64,000 bases of DNA from Parasphingopyxis sp. (lineage in GTDB: Bacteria > Pseudomonadota > Alphaproteobacteria > Sphingomonadales > Sphingomonadaceae). The stretch spans positions 124,001 to 188,000 of the forward strand of contig NZ_JANQNS010000008.1 of the NCBI RefSeq assembly GCF_028279465.1, in the 5' to 3' direction. The notes beneath the pieces were generated by a model. It worked only from the letters and a program-made list of their open reading frames with translations. It searched no databases and had not been told where the DNA came from. The first letter of the stretch is position 1. Every line of letters begins with the position of its first letter. The position numbers were made by a program, and so were the translations under genes. Shown here one piece after another: positions 1-8,383 of the stretch.

Positions 1-1209
1 AAGATGCTGGCGACCCTGCTCGACCGCGACAATTTCATGGGCCGCGTGCTCACTGGGCGGATCGAAAGCGGGCGGCTTGAGATGAACATGCCTATCAAGG
101 CGATCGACGCAGAAGGCAATGTGGTGGAGAGCGGGCGTGCGACGAAAATCCTCGCTTTCCAGGGCCTTGAACGCGTTCCTGTAGAATCGGCGAAAGCCGG
201 CGATATCGTCGCGATTGCGGGGCTTACCGATGCGACCGTGGCGAACACGATCTGCGCGCCCGAGGTCGAGACGCCGGTCGACGCCCAGCCAATCGATCCG
301 CCGACGCTGGCCATGACCTTCGCCGTCAATGACAGCCCGTTCGCCGGCAAGGATGGCGACAAGGTGCAATCGCGCGTCATCCGCGAGCGGCTGGAGCGCG
401 AGGCGGAGGGCAATGTTGCGATCCGGATCAGCGAGAGCGCCGAAAAGGATGCCTTCGAGGTGGCCGGACGCGGCGAGCTGCAGCTCGGCGTACTGATCGA
501 AACGATGCGGCGCGAGGGGTTCGAGCTGTCGATCAGCCGCCCACGCGTACTCTTCCGCGACGGCGAGAGTGGGCGCGAAGAACCCTATGAGACGGTCGTC
601 GTCGATGTGGACGACGAATTTTCCGGCACGGTCGTCGAGAAGATGGCGCTGCGCAAAGCTGAGATGACCGACATGTCGCCCTCGGGCGGCGGCAAGACGC
701 GGATCACCTTCTCCGCGCCCTCGCGCGGCCTGATCGGCTATCATGGCGAATTCCTGTCCGACACGCGCGGCACCGGGATCATAAACCGGGTTTACGAGAA
801 ATACGGGTCGTACAAGGGTCCGATCGAGGGCCGGGCCAACGGCGTGTTGATCTCGATGGAGCAGGGCGCGGCCGTTGCCTATGCGCTGAACTCGCTCGAG
901 GAGCGCGGCGTGCTGTTCATCTCGCCCGGCGATGCGCTCTATCAGGGGATGGTGATCGGCGAGAATGCGAAGCCGCAGGATCTCGAGGTCAATCCGATCA
1001 AGACGAAGCAGCTCACCAACATCCGCTCATCGGGCAAGGATGACGCGATCCGCCTGACCCCGCCGCGCCGGATGACGCTGGAACAGGCCATCGCCTATAT
1101 CCAGGATGACGAACTGGTCGAGGTCACGCCGAAAGCCATCCGTATCCGCAAACGCCATCTCGATCCGCATGAGCGGAAAAAGGAAGCGCGGAAAGCGGAG
1201 GCGGCTTAG
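1..1209 (+). CDS. typA: Translation GTPase TypA/BipA, C-terminal part (5' end outside window)
   Basis: This is the C-terminal roughly 400 residues of TypA/BipA, a ribosome-associated translational GTPase of the EF-G/LepA family that helps 50S assembly and stress growth. The usual length is about 600 residues, and the frame is open from base 1, so the GTP-binding G domain lies upstream of the window. What remains is domain II (about residues 1-90), the EF-G domain III/V-like parts with the GRGELQLGVLIETMRREGFE signature, and the TypA-specific C-terminal domain with GLIGYHGEFLSDTRGTGI and a basic tail (IRIRKRHLDPHERKKEARK). The stop is at 1207-1209, only 6 bp from the end of the convergent next gene. 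The identification is firm; the true start is not visible. Confidence 0.96.
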   Translation, partial: KMLATLLDRDNFMGRVLTGRIESGRLEMNMPIKAIDAEGNVVESGRATKILAFQGLERVPVESAKAGDIVAIAGLTDATVANTICAPEVETPVDAQPIDPPTLAMTFAVNDSPFAGKDGDKVQSRVIRERLEREAEGNVAIRISESAEKDAFEVAGRGELQLGVLIETMRREGFELSISRPRVLFRDGESGREEPYETVVVDVDDEFSGTVVEKMALRKAEMTDMSPSGGGKTRITFSAPSRGLIGYHGEFLSDTRGTGIINRVYEKYGSYKGPIEGRANGVLISMEQGAAVAYALNSLEERGVLFISPGDALYQGMVIGENAKPQDLEVNPIKTKQLTNIRSSGKDDAIRLTPPRRMTLEQAIAYIQDDELVEVTPKAIRIRKRHLDPHERKKEARKAEAA

Positions 1210-1215
1210 CTTTCG

Positions 1216-2712
1216 TCAGGCAGGTTCGGCGACGAAAATTTCGCCGTCGAAATCGACGATATAGATGCTGCCATCGCCCGTCGGAACGAGGGCGACCATC
1301 CGGTCTATCGTCCCGACATCGGGCGCGAAATCCTCGTTGCGGCGTTCATATTCGCTTGAGGGGACGATCATCGATCCGTTCAGCCTGCCGACCGGGATCG
1401 ACCAGATATTGCTGCTGAGGAAATCGGCGAAGACATATTTGCCGAAAAGATCGACGATGGGCCCGTCATAGACGATCCCGCCGATCACCGAGCGGCCCGC
1501 GCGCGGGCCTTCGCCATTGTCATATTCGGTCACCGGGTCGGTCAGTCCGCCAGGATCGTCGCCGCGAAAGGGGATGCTGCCCTCGCGGAACGGCCAGCCG
1601 AAATTCGTGCCTGCGCCATCCAGCCGTGAAAGCCGATTGACCTCTTCGAACGTCTTCTGGCCGACATCGCCCATGAACAGGGTATCGCCCGAGAATGAGG
1701 CTCGGAAGGGATTGCGCAGGCCAAGCGCGTAAATTTCCGGCGCGCCGCCGCCATTGGCGAACGGATTGTCGGGTGGAATCACGCGAAAATTGCTCGGGAC
1801 CGACGCGCCGGCATAGGGATCGCGCAAAATGCCGAAGCGCAGAATCTTGCCGAGCAGCGAATCCGGGTCTTGCGCATTGTCGTTCGGTCCGCCGATCGCC
1901 CCGCCATCCCCGGTGGCGACGAACAGCAGATCGTCTGGATCGAAACCGATCCAGCCGCCATAATGGTTGCTGGCGACCGGATGCGGAATGGTCAGGAGCG
2001 AAGGCTCGCCCTGTGGCGGTTCAATGCCGTTTTCGCGGAAGCGGCGCAGTTCGATATCCCCCGCCGCATTGGTCACAAAAATGTAGATCATTCGCTCGCT
2101 GGGATAGTAGGACGGCATGGCGATGCCGAGCAGTCCGCCTTCGCCCTCGAATGAGATATCCTGCACTGTCCGGACGGTATTCAACGCGCCCGTCGCCGGA
2201 TCGAGCCGCAGGATGCGCCCCCGTTTTTCGATCACGAAGACATCGTCTTCGCCGGGTATGGGCGCGATATAGGTCGGCCGGGCAAGGCCGGACGCGATCC
2301 GGCGCACCGCAATGCCCTCGCGATCATTCTCTACGGTGATGGAGAGATTGGTGCTGTCGGACGCCTGGCCATCGCTGACGGTGACGTTGACGCGATAGAC
2401 ATTGTCCTGATTGGCGTCCGCCGGCAAATCGAAATTGGGCCGCGCATTGAAGACGAGGGCGCCCGCGCTGTTGATCGAGAACAGGCTGGCGTCCGCACCG
2501 CCGGATATCGAATAGGTCAGCGTGTCGCCGTCCGGATCGCTGACTTGGGTCTGATAGGCGTTGCGATCATTCTCCGTCACCTGCGCCGTGCCCGCGGACG
2601 TGATCGAAGGCGCCGTGTTCGCGGGCGGAGGCGGCGGTGGCGGAGCATTGCCGTCGCCGCCACAGGCGTTGAGGACCAGAATGGACGCAGCGGATGCCAA
2701 AAAACGCTTCAT
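1216..2712 (-). CDS. Lipoprotein: cadherin-like domain + glucose/sorbosone dehydrogenase-type beta-propeller
   Basis: 498-residue exported protein. The N terminus is a lipoprotein signal with lipobox LNAC (Cys17) followed by GG and a poly-proline linker, so it is probably anchored in the outer membrane. Residues about 33-128 resemble a cadherin-type domain (VTENDRNAYQTQVSDPDGD... VTVSDGQASD). Residues about 134-490 match the glucose/sorbosone dehydrogenase (GSDH, PQQ-type or HHIP-like) propeller, with GGLLGIAMPSYYP, ATGDGG, NPFANGGG, EIYALGLRNPFR and GDVGQKTFEEVN. Family members oxidise sugars with PQQ or bind ligands; the substrate here cannot be read. It is transcribed toward typA and divergent from the next lipoprotein gene. 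The ATG at 2712 fits the signal peptide exactly; the ribosome site is weak. Confidence 0.85.
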   Translation of the reverse strand: MKRFLASAASILVLNACGGDGNAPPPPPPPANTAPSITSAGTAQVTENDRNAYQTQVSDPDGDTLTYSISGGADASLFSINSAGALVFNARPNFDLPADANQDNVYRVNVTVSDGQASDSTNLSITVENDREGIAVRRIASGLARPTYIAPIPGEDDVFVIEKRGRILRLDPATGALNTVRTVQDISFEGEGGLLGIAMPSYYPSERMIYIFVTNAAGDIELRRFRENGIEPPQGEPSLLTIPHPVASNHYGGWIGFDPDDLLFVATGDGGAIGGPNDNAQDPDSLLGKILRFGILRDPYAGASVPSNFRVIPPDNPFANGGGAPEIYALGLRNPFRASFSGDTLFMGDVGQKTFEEVNRLSRLDGAGTNFGWPFREGSIPFRGDDPGGLTDPVTEYDNGEGPRAGRSVIGGIVYDGPIVDLFGKYVFADFLSSNIWSIPVGRLNGSMIVPSSEYERRNEDFAPDVGTIDRMVALVPTGDGSIYIVDFDGEIFVAEPA

Positions 2713-2904
2713 GGATTGATCCCGTATCTGCCAATCGCGACCATGTGTAATTCTATCATATTATCGCGCCGATGCTCGGATTTCGAACGGAAACAGTGTG
2801 AACATCTTATTGAGACGCGCTGCAGGCGGGCGTCGTCGGGTACTGACCGATTGACCGCCCCGTGCAAATCCCTATTTCGGGTGCAGGTCGTTTTTGGAGG
2901 TAGT

Positions 2905-3375
2905 GTGAAGCACGGGTTGGTTTTCGCGGTGATGGCGGGGGCGCTGGCGCTCGCCTCCTGCAATCCGAATGTGGAGCAGACCAGCGGATCGGGTACGGCG
3001 CCGCTCGATCGCGGCGAGGTCGAACGGTCCGACGAGCTGGTGCAGCCCGTGGTCGTCGGCCAGTTCGGGCCGCGTTTCAATGCGTGTCAGGCGACGGGGC
3101 AGGTACAGTCCCTGGGCGGGCAGGCGGCGCTGGCCGTGCGCGCTGCGCCGTTCGATCGCGCGCGGCAACTCGACAGTATAACGGTCGGCATGCGCGTCTT
3201 CGTCTGCAATCGCAGCCACGATCAAAGCTGGCTGGCCATCGTCTATACCGAAGCGGGCGAACTGAGCGCCACCTGCGGCGTATCCGAGCCGATCGGATCG
3301 CGCCGGGCCTATGACGGCCCGTGCCTTAGCGGTTGGGTCAATTCGGCGTTTATCCAGCTGCGCGAAGCACGCTAA
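2905..3375 (+). CDS. Small lipoprotein with SH3-like C-terminal region
   Basis: 156-residue predicted lipoprotein. I place the start at the GTG at 2905 because GGAGG (2896-2900) lies 4 bp upstream and the protein then begins with a classic signal (VKHGLVFAVMAGALALASC, lipobox Cys about residue 19). The open frame continues upstream but encodes no signal and crosses the promoter region. The mature part has a ~60-residue segment resembling an SH3-like fold (GGQAALAVRAAPFDRARQLD ... VFVCNRSHDQSWLAIVYTEAG ... CLSGWVNSAFIQL), like the bacterial SH3 domains that bind peptidoglycan or peptides. Function unknown; an envelope role is inferred. It ends 9 bp from the convergent CHAP gene. Confidence 0.75.
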   Translation: MKHGLVFAVMAGALALASCNPNVEQTSGSGTAPLDRGEVERSDELVQPVVVGQFGPRFNACQATGQVQSLGGQAALAVRAAPFDRARQLDSITVGMRVFVCNRSHDQSWLAIVYTEAGELSATCGVSEPIGSRRAYDGPCLSGWVNSAFIQLREAR

Positions 3376-3384
3376 CCAAAAGCC

Positions 3385-3975
3385 TTAATCGAGATCCTCG
3401 ATCAACTGACCGATGCGATCGCCATCGGCAGGCTGATAGCTGGCGAGCAGGGTGCGATTGGCGTCCAGCTCGGTCGCGGCGATCCGCACTTCGGGCTCCG
3501 CATCTGCTGCGTTGGGATAGATGAAGCCATAGACCGGATAGCGCGTGATGCCGAGCTGACCGGTCGGCGTGTGCCAGACGCGGACCACGCTCCAGTCATT
3601 GTTCGGCGAAACGTCTTCAGCCAGCACATCGCTCTCGATCATGCCGCGGCGCGACCAGTTGGCATGGTTCAGGCGAATCTGGCGATCATTGACGACTTCG
3701 CGGACCATCGCGACATGGCCGAGCCGCATGCGGCCATGCGACCGCAGCACCATGACCGAGCCTGCTTCCGGCGTGCTGCCGCGCTCGTAGCGGCCTTCTG
3801 CGGATGCCCACCAGGTATGCGCGTTGCCGCGAATCTGGATGTCCGACACGCTGCGCGCATAGGTCACGCATTGCCAGCGCGGATCGCGCGCTTCGGCGGC
3901 GGTTGTGGTAACGCCAAGCGCGAAGATGCACGCGGCGATCAAGCTGAAAAAGCCCGGTTTGCGACCCGGTATCAT
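3385..3975 (-). CDS. Secreted CHAP-domain protein (putative peptidoglycan amidase/endopeptidase)
   Basis: 196 residues with an N-terminal signal peptide (residues about 7-28, cleavage near AEA-RD). The body matches the CHAP cysteine-histidine amidohydrolase fold: catalytic Cys36 in RWQCVTYARS, the GNAHTWW segment, PEAGSVMVL and catalytic His87 in LGHVAMVREV, followed by NHANWS, where an Asn or Glu is usual. CHAP enzymes cleave the peptide part of murein. The C-terminal ~60 residues have no recognised domain. It lies 127 bp downstream of the M1 aminopeptidase gene on the same strand and may be cotranscribed. The ATG at 3975 gives the signal peptide directly. Substrate not determined. Confidence 0.82.
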   Translation of the reverse strand: MIPGRKPGFFSLIAACIFALGVTTTAAEARDPRWQCVTYARSVSDIQIRGNAHTWWASAEGRYERGSTPEAGSVMVLRSHGRMRLGHVAMVREVVNDRQIRLNHANWSRRGMIESDVLAEDVSPNNDWSVVRVWHTPTGQLGITRYPVYGFIYPNAADAEPEVRIAATELDANRTLLASYQPADGDRIGQLIEDLD

Positions 3976-4102
3976 ATGCGACTCTTTTTTCTTCGAATGC
4001 CGTGGTGCGGCGTTCGATAGAGCCCTTTCCCCAGTATAGGGTGAAGCGAAAGGGTTAACGCGACAAGCGGTGAGGAGTCGGCGCTAAACTGCGGAACCCG
4101 GA

Positions 4103-6034
4103 CTATCCGTCCGACAGGGGCACCGTTTCGTCGACGGTCCCGGTCGTGATCGCATGATAGCGCGGTCGCGCTTCGCGATAGATTCGCCGGGCGAAAGGCT
4201 GCCCCCAATCGCCTGCGGCCATTAGCGCTTCGAACAATGGCGCGACGAATTTCCGCCGGCCCATGGACAGGAGGAAGCGTTCGACCGAATCCCGTGCATC
4301 GTCATAACGATTGGCGATCGCGAGCCTCAGCCAGGCAAAGCGGATTTCGCTGTTGCGCGCGACATTGAGTGCGAACGTCTCTTCGAGCGCCGTGAGCCGG
4401 TCCTCATCCATTTCGCGCGGCAGGCCGTTGAGGAAGCGCAATCGCTCCTGCGTCGTCCATTCGGGCCAGTTGATGACCGTCACTTCGCCGCTCTCCGCGA
4501 AATTCTGGATCGCATGGTCGACGGCGCGGAAGCGATTGGACTGCACATGGACGGCGTTTTCGGGAAGGCCGGGTTCGTAGATCCATTGTTCGATGCCGAT
4601 CTCGTCCGCCTCGTCGCCTTCGAACAGATTGGCGCGCATATCGGCGATCAGCCCGGCGCTGGTCTGCGGCCGGAAGGCGTTGCGGTCGAAATAGTCGCGC
4701 AACCAGGCGTCGAAGCGGGCGCGGCCGACCGTTTCTTCGATCGTGCGCAGGAACACCGCGCCTTTCTCATAGGCGATATCGGTCATCCCGTCGTCGGGAT
4801 TGCGGCCCTCAAGATCGAGATGCAGCCGGGTATCGGGAGATTCGAGTCCGCCCAGCGCTTCGATATCGGCCATCATGTCCGCCCAGCCGAGATCGGCGAG
4901 CATCTCCGCCTGTTCGCGGCCATAGACCGCTTCCATGATGCGGTTTTCGAAATAGACGGTGAAGCCTTCATTGAGCCAGAAATCGTTCCAGGTCGCATTG
5001 GTGACGAGATTGCCGGACCAGCTATGCGCGAGTTCGTGCGCGACTAGGCTGACCAGCGATTTGTCGCCGGCGAGAATGGTCGGCGTCACGAAGGTGAGAC
5101 GGGGATTCTCCATCCCGCCGAACGGGAAGGCCGAGGGCAGTACGAGCAGATCGTAGCGGCCCCAGCGATACTCGCCGTACAGCTGTTCGGCCGCGGTGAT
5201 CATCTCCTCAATATCCTCAAATTCGCTAGCCGCGGCGGCGAGCATCGACGGTTCGGCATAGACGCCGCTGCGGTCGCCAAGCTCCTGAAAGGCGAGGTCA
5301 CCGGCCGCGATAGCGATCAGATAGGGCGCGATCGGCTCATCCATGCGAAAGCGGAAAGCACGGCGGCCCGGCTGATCGTCGATGAGTTCGCCCTCAGGCG
5401 TCAGCATTTCCGCGCTCATCACGACGCGAATGCCCTCGGGCGCGGTGATCCGCGCGTCCCAGGTCTGGCGGATACCGGGGCTGTCCTGCGTCGGAATCCA
5501 GCTCCGGTTGAGAATCGCCTGGCCCTGGCTGAACAGGAACGGTTCCTCGCCGCCTTCGGTCTGCTCGGGCTCCAGCCATTGCAGGGCGGCGGCGCCCGGC
5601 GCGGACGCATAGGTGATCTTCACCTGCTCGGCGCCGTCGAGCGCAATCGTCAGCGGCGCGCCATGCACATCGCCGCTGTCTTCGCCCATCTCCCAGCGCA
5701 GGGCCTCGCCCTCGCCATTGACGACCTCGCGGATTTCCAGCCCCTTGCTGTCGAGCACGACCTCCTCGGCATCCTCGGCGAGCACGAGATCGAGCGTTGC
5801 CGTTCCGACCATCCGCCGTTCCTCGAAATCGGCATTGAGATCGAGCGAGACATGGGTGACGCGGGCTTCGAGCGGATTGGCATAGCTATGCGTATCGCGG
5901 CCTTCCTCAGTCGCGTAGATACTCTCGCCATCGACCATGGGTTCGGCGCTCCGGTCGCGTAGCTCCTGTTCGCTGCCGCATGCCGCGAGCAACGTCATCG
6001 CCGCCAGCGGCGCGATCAAATTGGCGATTTTCAT
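4103..6034 (-). CDS. Lipoprotein M1-family zinc aminopeptidase (leukotriene A4 hydrolase-like)
   Basis: 643 residues, signal peptide with lipobox LLAAC (Cys19). This is an M1 metallopeptidase: the exopeptidase motif GGMEN at 306-310, the zinc motif HELAHSW starting at His333, and the third ligand Glu356 in WLNEGFTVY. The region GNLVTNATWNDFWLNEG and the helical C-terminal domain (about 490-635) are those of the LTA4-hydrolase/aminopeptidase branch rather than PepN. It probably removes N-terminal residues from peptides in the periplasm or at the outer membrane. Length agrees with the family (about 610-660). It is divergent from the acyl-CoA dehydrogenase at 6235 across a 200-bp region holding a regulator palindrome. 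Confidence 0.93.
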   Translation of the reverse strand: MKIANLIAPLAAMTLLAACGSEQELRDRSAEPMVDGESIYATEEGRDTHSYANPLEARVTHVSLDLNADFEERRMVGTATLDLVLAEDAEEVVLDSKGLEIREVVNGEGEALRWEMGEDSGDVHGAPLTIALDGAEQVKITYASAPGAAALQWLEPEQTEGGEEPFLFSQGQAILNRSWIPTQDSPGIRQTWDARITAPEGIRVVMSAEMLTPEGELIDDQPGRRAFRFRMDEPIAPYLIAIAAGDLAFQELGDRSGVYAEPSMLAAAASEFEDIEEMITAAEQLYGEYRWGRYDLLVLPSAFPFGGMENPRLTFVTPTILAGDKSLVSLVAHELAHSWSGNLVTNATWNDFWLNEGFTVYFENRIMEAVYGREQAEMLADLGWADMMADIEALGGLESPDTRLHLDLEGRNPDDGMTDIAYEKGAVFLRTIEETVGRARFDAWLRDYFDRNAFRPQTSAGLIADMRANLFEGDEADEIGIEQWIYEPGLPENAVHVQSNRFRAVDHAIQNFAESGEVTVINWPEWTTQERLRFLNGLPREMDEDRLTALEETFALNVARNSEIRFAWLRLAIANRYDDARDSVERFLLSMGRRKFVAPLFEALMAAGDWGQPFARRIYREARPRYHAITTGTVDETVPLSDG

Positions 6035-6194
6035 AGCCTTGCCCTCCGAACGTATCCGGCTTTGGCAGACGGCCTAGCCAATCGTGCCATCTGCGTCACC
6101 CCGCCGATTTCGGTCCGAAGACATGGCCAAGCCTGCGCTAACCCAAGCTGAACGCGTCGCGATGGCTTGACCTTGCCCGCCATTTCCCCGACAA

Positions 6195-6210
6195 TTGACG
6201 TGAACGTAAA
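6195..6210. promoter_or_regulatory. LiuR-like (MerR family) palindromic operator/promoter
   Basis: TTGACGTGAACGTAAA is a near-perfect 16-bp palindrome (TTKACGT-NN-ACGTMAA). It lies 25 bp before the acyl-CoA dehydrogenase start at 6235. The same element occurs at 17045-17060. Its form agrees with what I recall of operators of the MerR-family regulator LiuR, which controls branched-chain acid and fatty acid catabolism in proteobacteria. The left half doubles as a TTGACG -35 box, usual for MerR-type promoters. The regulator gene is not in the window; the assignment is inference. Confidence 0.6.
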
Positions 6211-6234
6211 GCAGCGCATTTTCAGGAGAGCATG

Positions 6235-7422
6235 ATGGCCGATGTCGAACCCCTAGACGCCTTCCGGACGGAGGTGCGCGACTGGCTGGCGGACAATTTC
6301 GATCCCGCGCTCAAGGGCCGTCACAATCCGATGGGTATGGTGGACGGACCGACCGACATGTCGCCGGATATGGTGAAATGGCGCAAGGCGCTGGGCGAGC
6401 GCGGTTTCGGCACGCCGACCTGGGCGAAGGAATATGGCGGGGCAGGACTCTCCTCCAAGGAAGCCGCCATTCTCGACGAGGAAATGCGCAAGATCGGCGC
6501 CTATAATCCGATCGGCGGCCTGGCGGTCGGCATGTTTGCGCCGACGCTGATGGAATATGGCACCGAGGAGCAGAAGCGGAAATGGCTGCCGCCGCTATCG
6601 GACGGCTCTCTCCGGGGATGTCAGGGGTATTCGGAACCGAATGCCGGGTCCGATCTCGCCAATGTGCAGAGCTTTGCCGAGGACAAGGGCGATCATTACG
6701 TCATCAACGGCCAGAAGACCTGGCAGTCGGGCGGCCAATGGGCCGATTTCTGCTTTGGCCTGTTCCGCACGGACAAAGAGCACAAGCATGACGGCATCAC
6801 CTTCCTAATCGTCGATATGGATCAGCCGGGCGTCGAACGCCGTCCGATCAAGATGATCTCGGGCCTGTCGCCTTTTTGCGAAACCTTCTTCACGGATGTG
6901 AAGGTGCCCAAGGAAAATCGCGTCGGCGAGGAAGGCAAGGGCTGGACGATCGGCAAGCGCCTTTTGCAGTTCGAACGTGCCGGCATTGGCGGTGGCGGGG
7001 CGCGCGCGATGATGCGCTCGCTGGCCGATCACGCGAAGCAATATGTTGAGGTCACTGAAGAGGACGAGATTGCCGACAAGGAATTGCGGCTTAAGATCAT
7101 CAAGCACGAGATGTCGGTGCGCAATTTCATGGGTACGGTCGGCCGCGCCCAGCGCGAGGCGCGCGAACAGGGCGGGCCGAGCGCGACCAGTTCGGTCCTC
7201 AAAAATGTTGGCGCAAAACTGGCGCAGGAACGCACCGACCTGATGGTAGAAGTCATGGGCATGCAGGGCCTGGGCTGGGAAGGCGAAGGCTTCGACAAGG
7301 ACGAGCTGAAGACGACGCGCACCTGGCTCTGGAACCGGGCCGTTACGATTTACGGCGGCTCGACGGAGATCCAGAACAACATCATCTCCAAACGCGTGCT
7401 CGGGATGCTCGACCACCAGTAA
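6235..7422 (+). CDS. Acyl-CoA dehydrogenase
   Basis: 395 residues, cytoplasmic flavoenzyme that introduces the alpha-beta double bond into an acyl-CoA. Signatures: the FAD/substrate motif [14 protein letters not shown], the middle beta domain ([20 protein letters not shown]), and the C-terminal helical domain ending in the flavin-binding [22 protein letters not shown] at 6224-6228 is 6 bp from the ATG at 6235; an ATG one codon earlier (6232) is also possible but too close. A LiuR-like palindrome lies just upstream. The SDR at 7472 and the acyl-CoA ligase at 8384 follow on the same strand, suggesting one catabolic operon. Chain length or branching of the substrate is unknown; its closest relative in the window is the protein at 17121. 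Confidence 0.93.
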   Translation: MADVEPLDAFRTEVRDWLADNFDPALKGRHNPMGMVDGPTDMSPDMVKWRKALGERGFGTPTWAKEYGGAGLSSKEAAILDEEMRKIGAYNPIGGLAVGMFAPTLMEYGTEEQKRKWLPPLSDGSLRGCQGYSEPNAGSDLANVQSFAEDKGDHYVINGQKTWQSGGQWADFCFGLFRTDKEHKHDGITFLIVDMDQPGVERRPIKMISGLSPFCETFFTDVKVPKENRVGEEGKGWTIGKRLLQFERAGIGGGGARAMMRSLADHAKQYVEVTEEDEIADKELRLKIIKHEMSVRNFMGTVGRAQREAREQGGPSATSSVLKNVGAKLAQERTDLMVEVMGMQGLGWEGEGFDKDELKTTRTWLWNRAVTIYGGSTEIQNNIISKRVLGMLDHQ

Positions 7423-7471
7423 TCGGCGGTCTATCCATCCCGGTCGAGGCACTTGGCCGGGAGAATCGCGA

Positions 7472-8257
7472 ATGAAACGGCTGGACGGGAAGCTGTGCCT
7501 TGTCACCGGTGCCGGACGCGGGATCGGCGAAGCGATTGCGCGCGCTTTCGCAGCCGAAGGCGCGGACGTCATCGTGACCGACAAGGACGGGGCGAGCGCG
7601 CAAGCGGTTGCGGACGATATCGGTCGCCAATGGCTGCGTCTGGATGTCGGCGAGGAGGCCGACTGGCAAGCCTGTGCCGATGCGTTTCCCGCGGTCGATA
7701 CTGTCGTCAACAATGCCGGCGTGACGGGTTTCGAAGAGGGTATGAGCCCGCACGACCCCGAACATGTGAGCCTCGAAGATTGGCATGCTGTCCACCGCGT
7801 CAATCTGGACGGGACGTTTCTCGGCTGCCGCTACGCCATCCGCGCCATGCGCGAAAAAGGCACGGGTTCGATCATCAACATATCCTCGCGTTCCGGGATG
7901 GTCGGTATTCCGGGCGCTGCGGCCTATGCCTCGTCCAAGGCTGCTATACGCAATCACAGTAAGACCGTTGCGCTCTATTGCGCGGAGCAAGGGCTAAACA
8001 TCCGCTGCAACTCCATCCATCCGGCTGCCGTGCTGACCCCGATGTGGGAGCCGATGCTCGGCGACGGGCCGGATCGCGAAGAGCGGATGGCCGAATTCGT
8101 CGCCGATACGCCAATGCGGCGGTTCGGTGAGCCCGAGGAAGTGGCGGCGTTGGCCGTGCTGCTGGCGAGCGACGAGGCGGCCTATATGACGGGCGCTGAG
8201 TTGACTATCGATGGCGGTTTGCTTGCCGGTTCGGCGGTCGCGCCGTCGCGCGACTGA
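7472..8257 (+). CDS. SDR-family NAD(P)-dependent oxidoreductase
   Basis: 261 residues, classical short-chain dehydrogenase. The Rossmann glycine motif TGAGRGIG is at the N terminus, an acidic residue follows strand beta2 (VTDKDG, suggesting NAD preference), NNAG is at about 74-77, the catalytic Ser is in NISSRSG and the Tyr-Lys pair in AYASSKAAI, and the C-terminal [10 protein letters not shown] is typical. It lies 50 bp after the acyl-CoA dehydrogenase and is followed by the acyl-CoA synthetase after a palindromic repeat. It most likely oxidises a hydroxyacyl-CoA or alcohol intermediate, but the substrate cannot be read from sequence. Confidence 0.92.
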   Translation: MKRLDGKLCLVTGAGRGIGEAIARAFAAEGADVIVTDKDGASAQAVADDIGRQWLRLDVGEEADWQACADAFPAVDTVVNNAGVTGFEEGMSPHDPEHVSLEDWHAVHRVNLDGTFLGCRYAIRAMREKGTGSIINISSRSGMVGIPGAAAYASSKAAIRNHSKTVALYCAEQGLNIRCNSIHPAAVLTPMWEPMLGDGPDREERMAEFVADTPMRRFGEPEEVAALAVLLASDEAAYMTGAELTIDGGLLAGSAVAPSRD

Positions 8258-8270
8258 AATCGAACAGTAT

Positions 8271-8366
8271 CGTCATTCCGGACTTGATCCGGAATCCAGG
8301 GCGGTTAGGCACATTGCTTGTTGCCCGAGATTCCGGATTAGCGACCCATCGGGAGCCGGAATGACG
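8271..8366. repeat. Intergenic palindromic repeat (CGTCATTCC type)
   Basis: A 96-bp intergenic element begins CGTCATTCCGGACTTGATCC and ends CCGGAATGACG, the inverse of its start, with internal inverted copies (GGACTTGATCC... GATTCCGGATT). It has the same architecture as the elements at 13192-13279 and 20802-20890. It fills almost the whole gap between the SDR and the ligase, ending 17 bp before the ligase ATG, so it is probably transcribed and folds as a large hairpin in the mRNA. Confidence 0.75.
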
Positions 8367-8383
8367 TTTGAGAGGAGCCTGGC

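Noticed and set aside
2545-2904. Upstream extension of the small SH3-like lipoprotein
   Set aside because: The GTG at 2905 has GGAGG upstream and gives a lipoprotein signal; the extension overlaps the promoter and the opposite gene.
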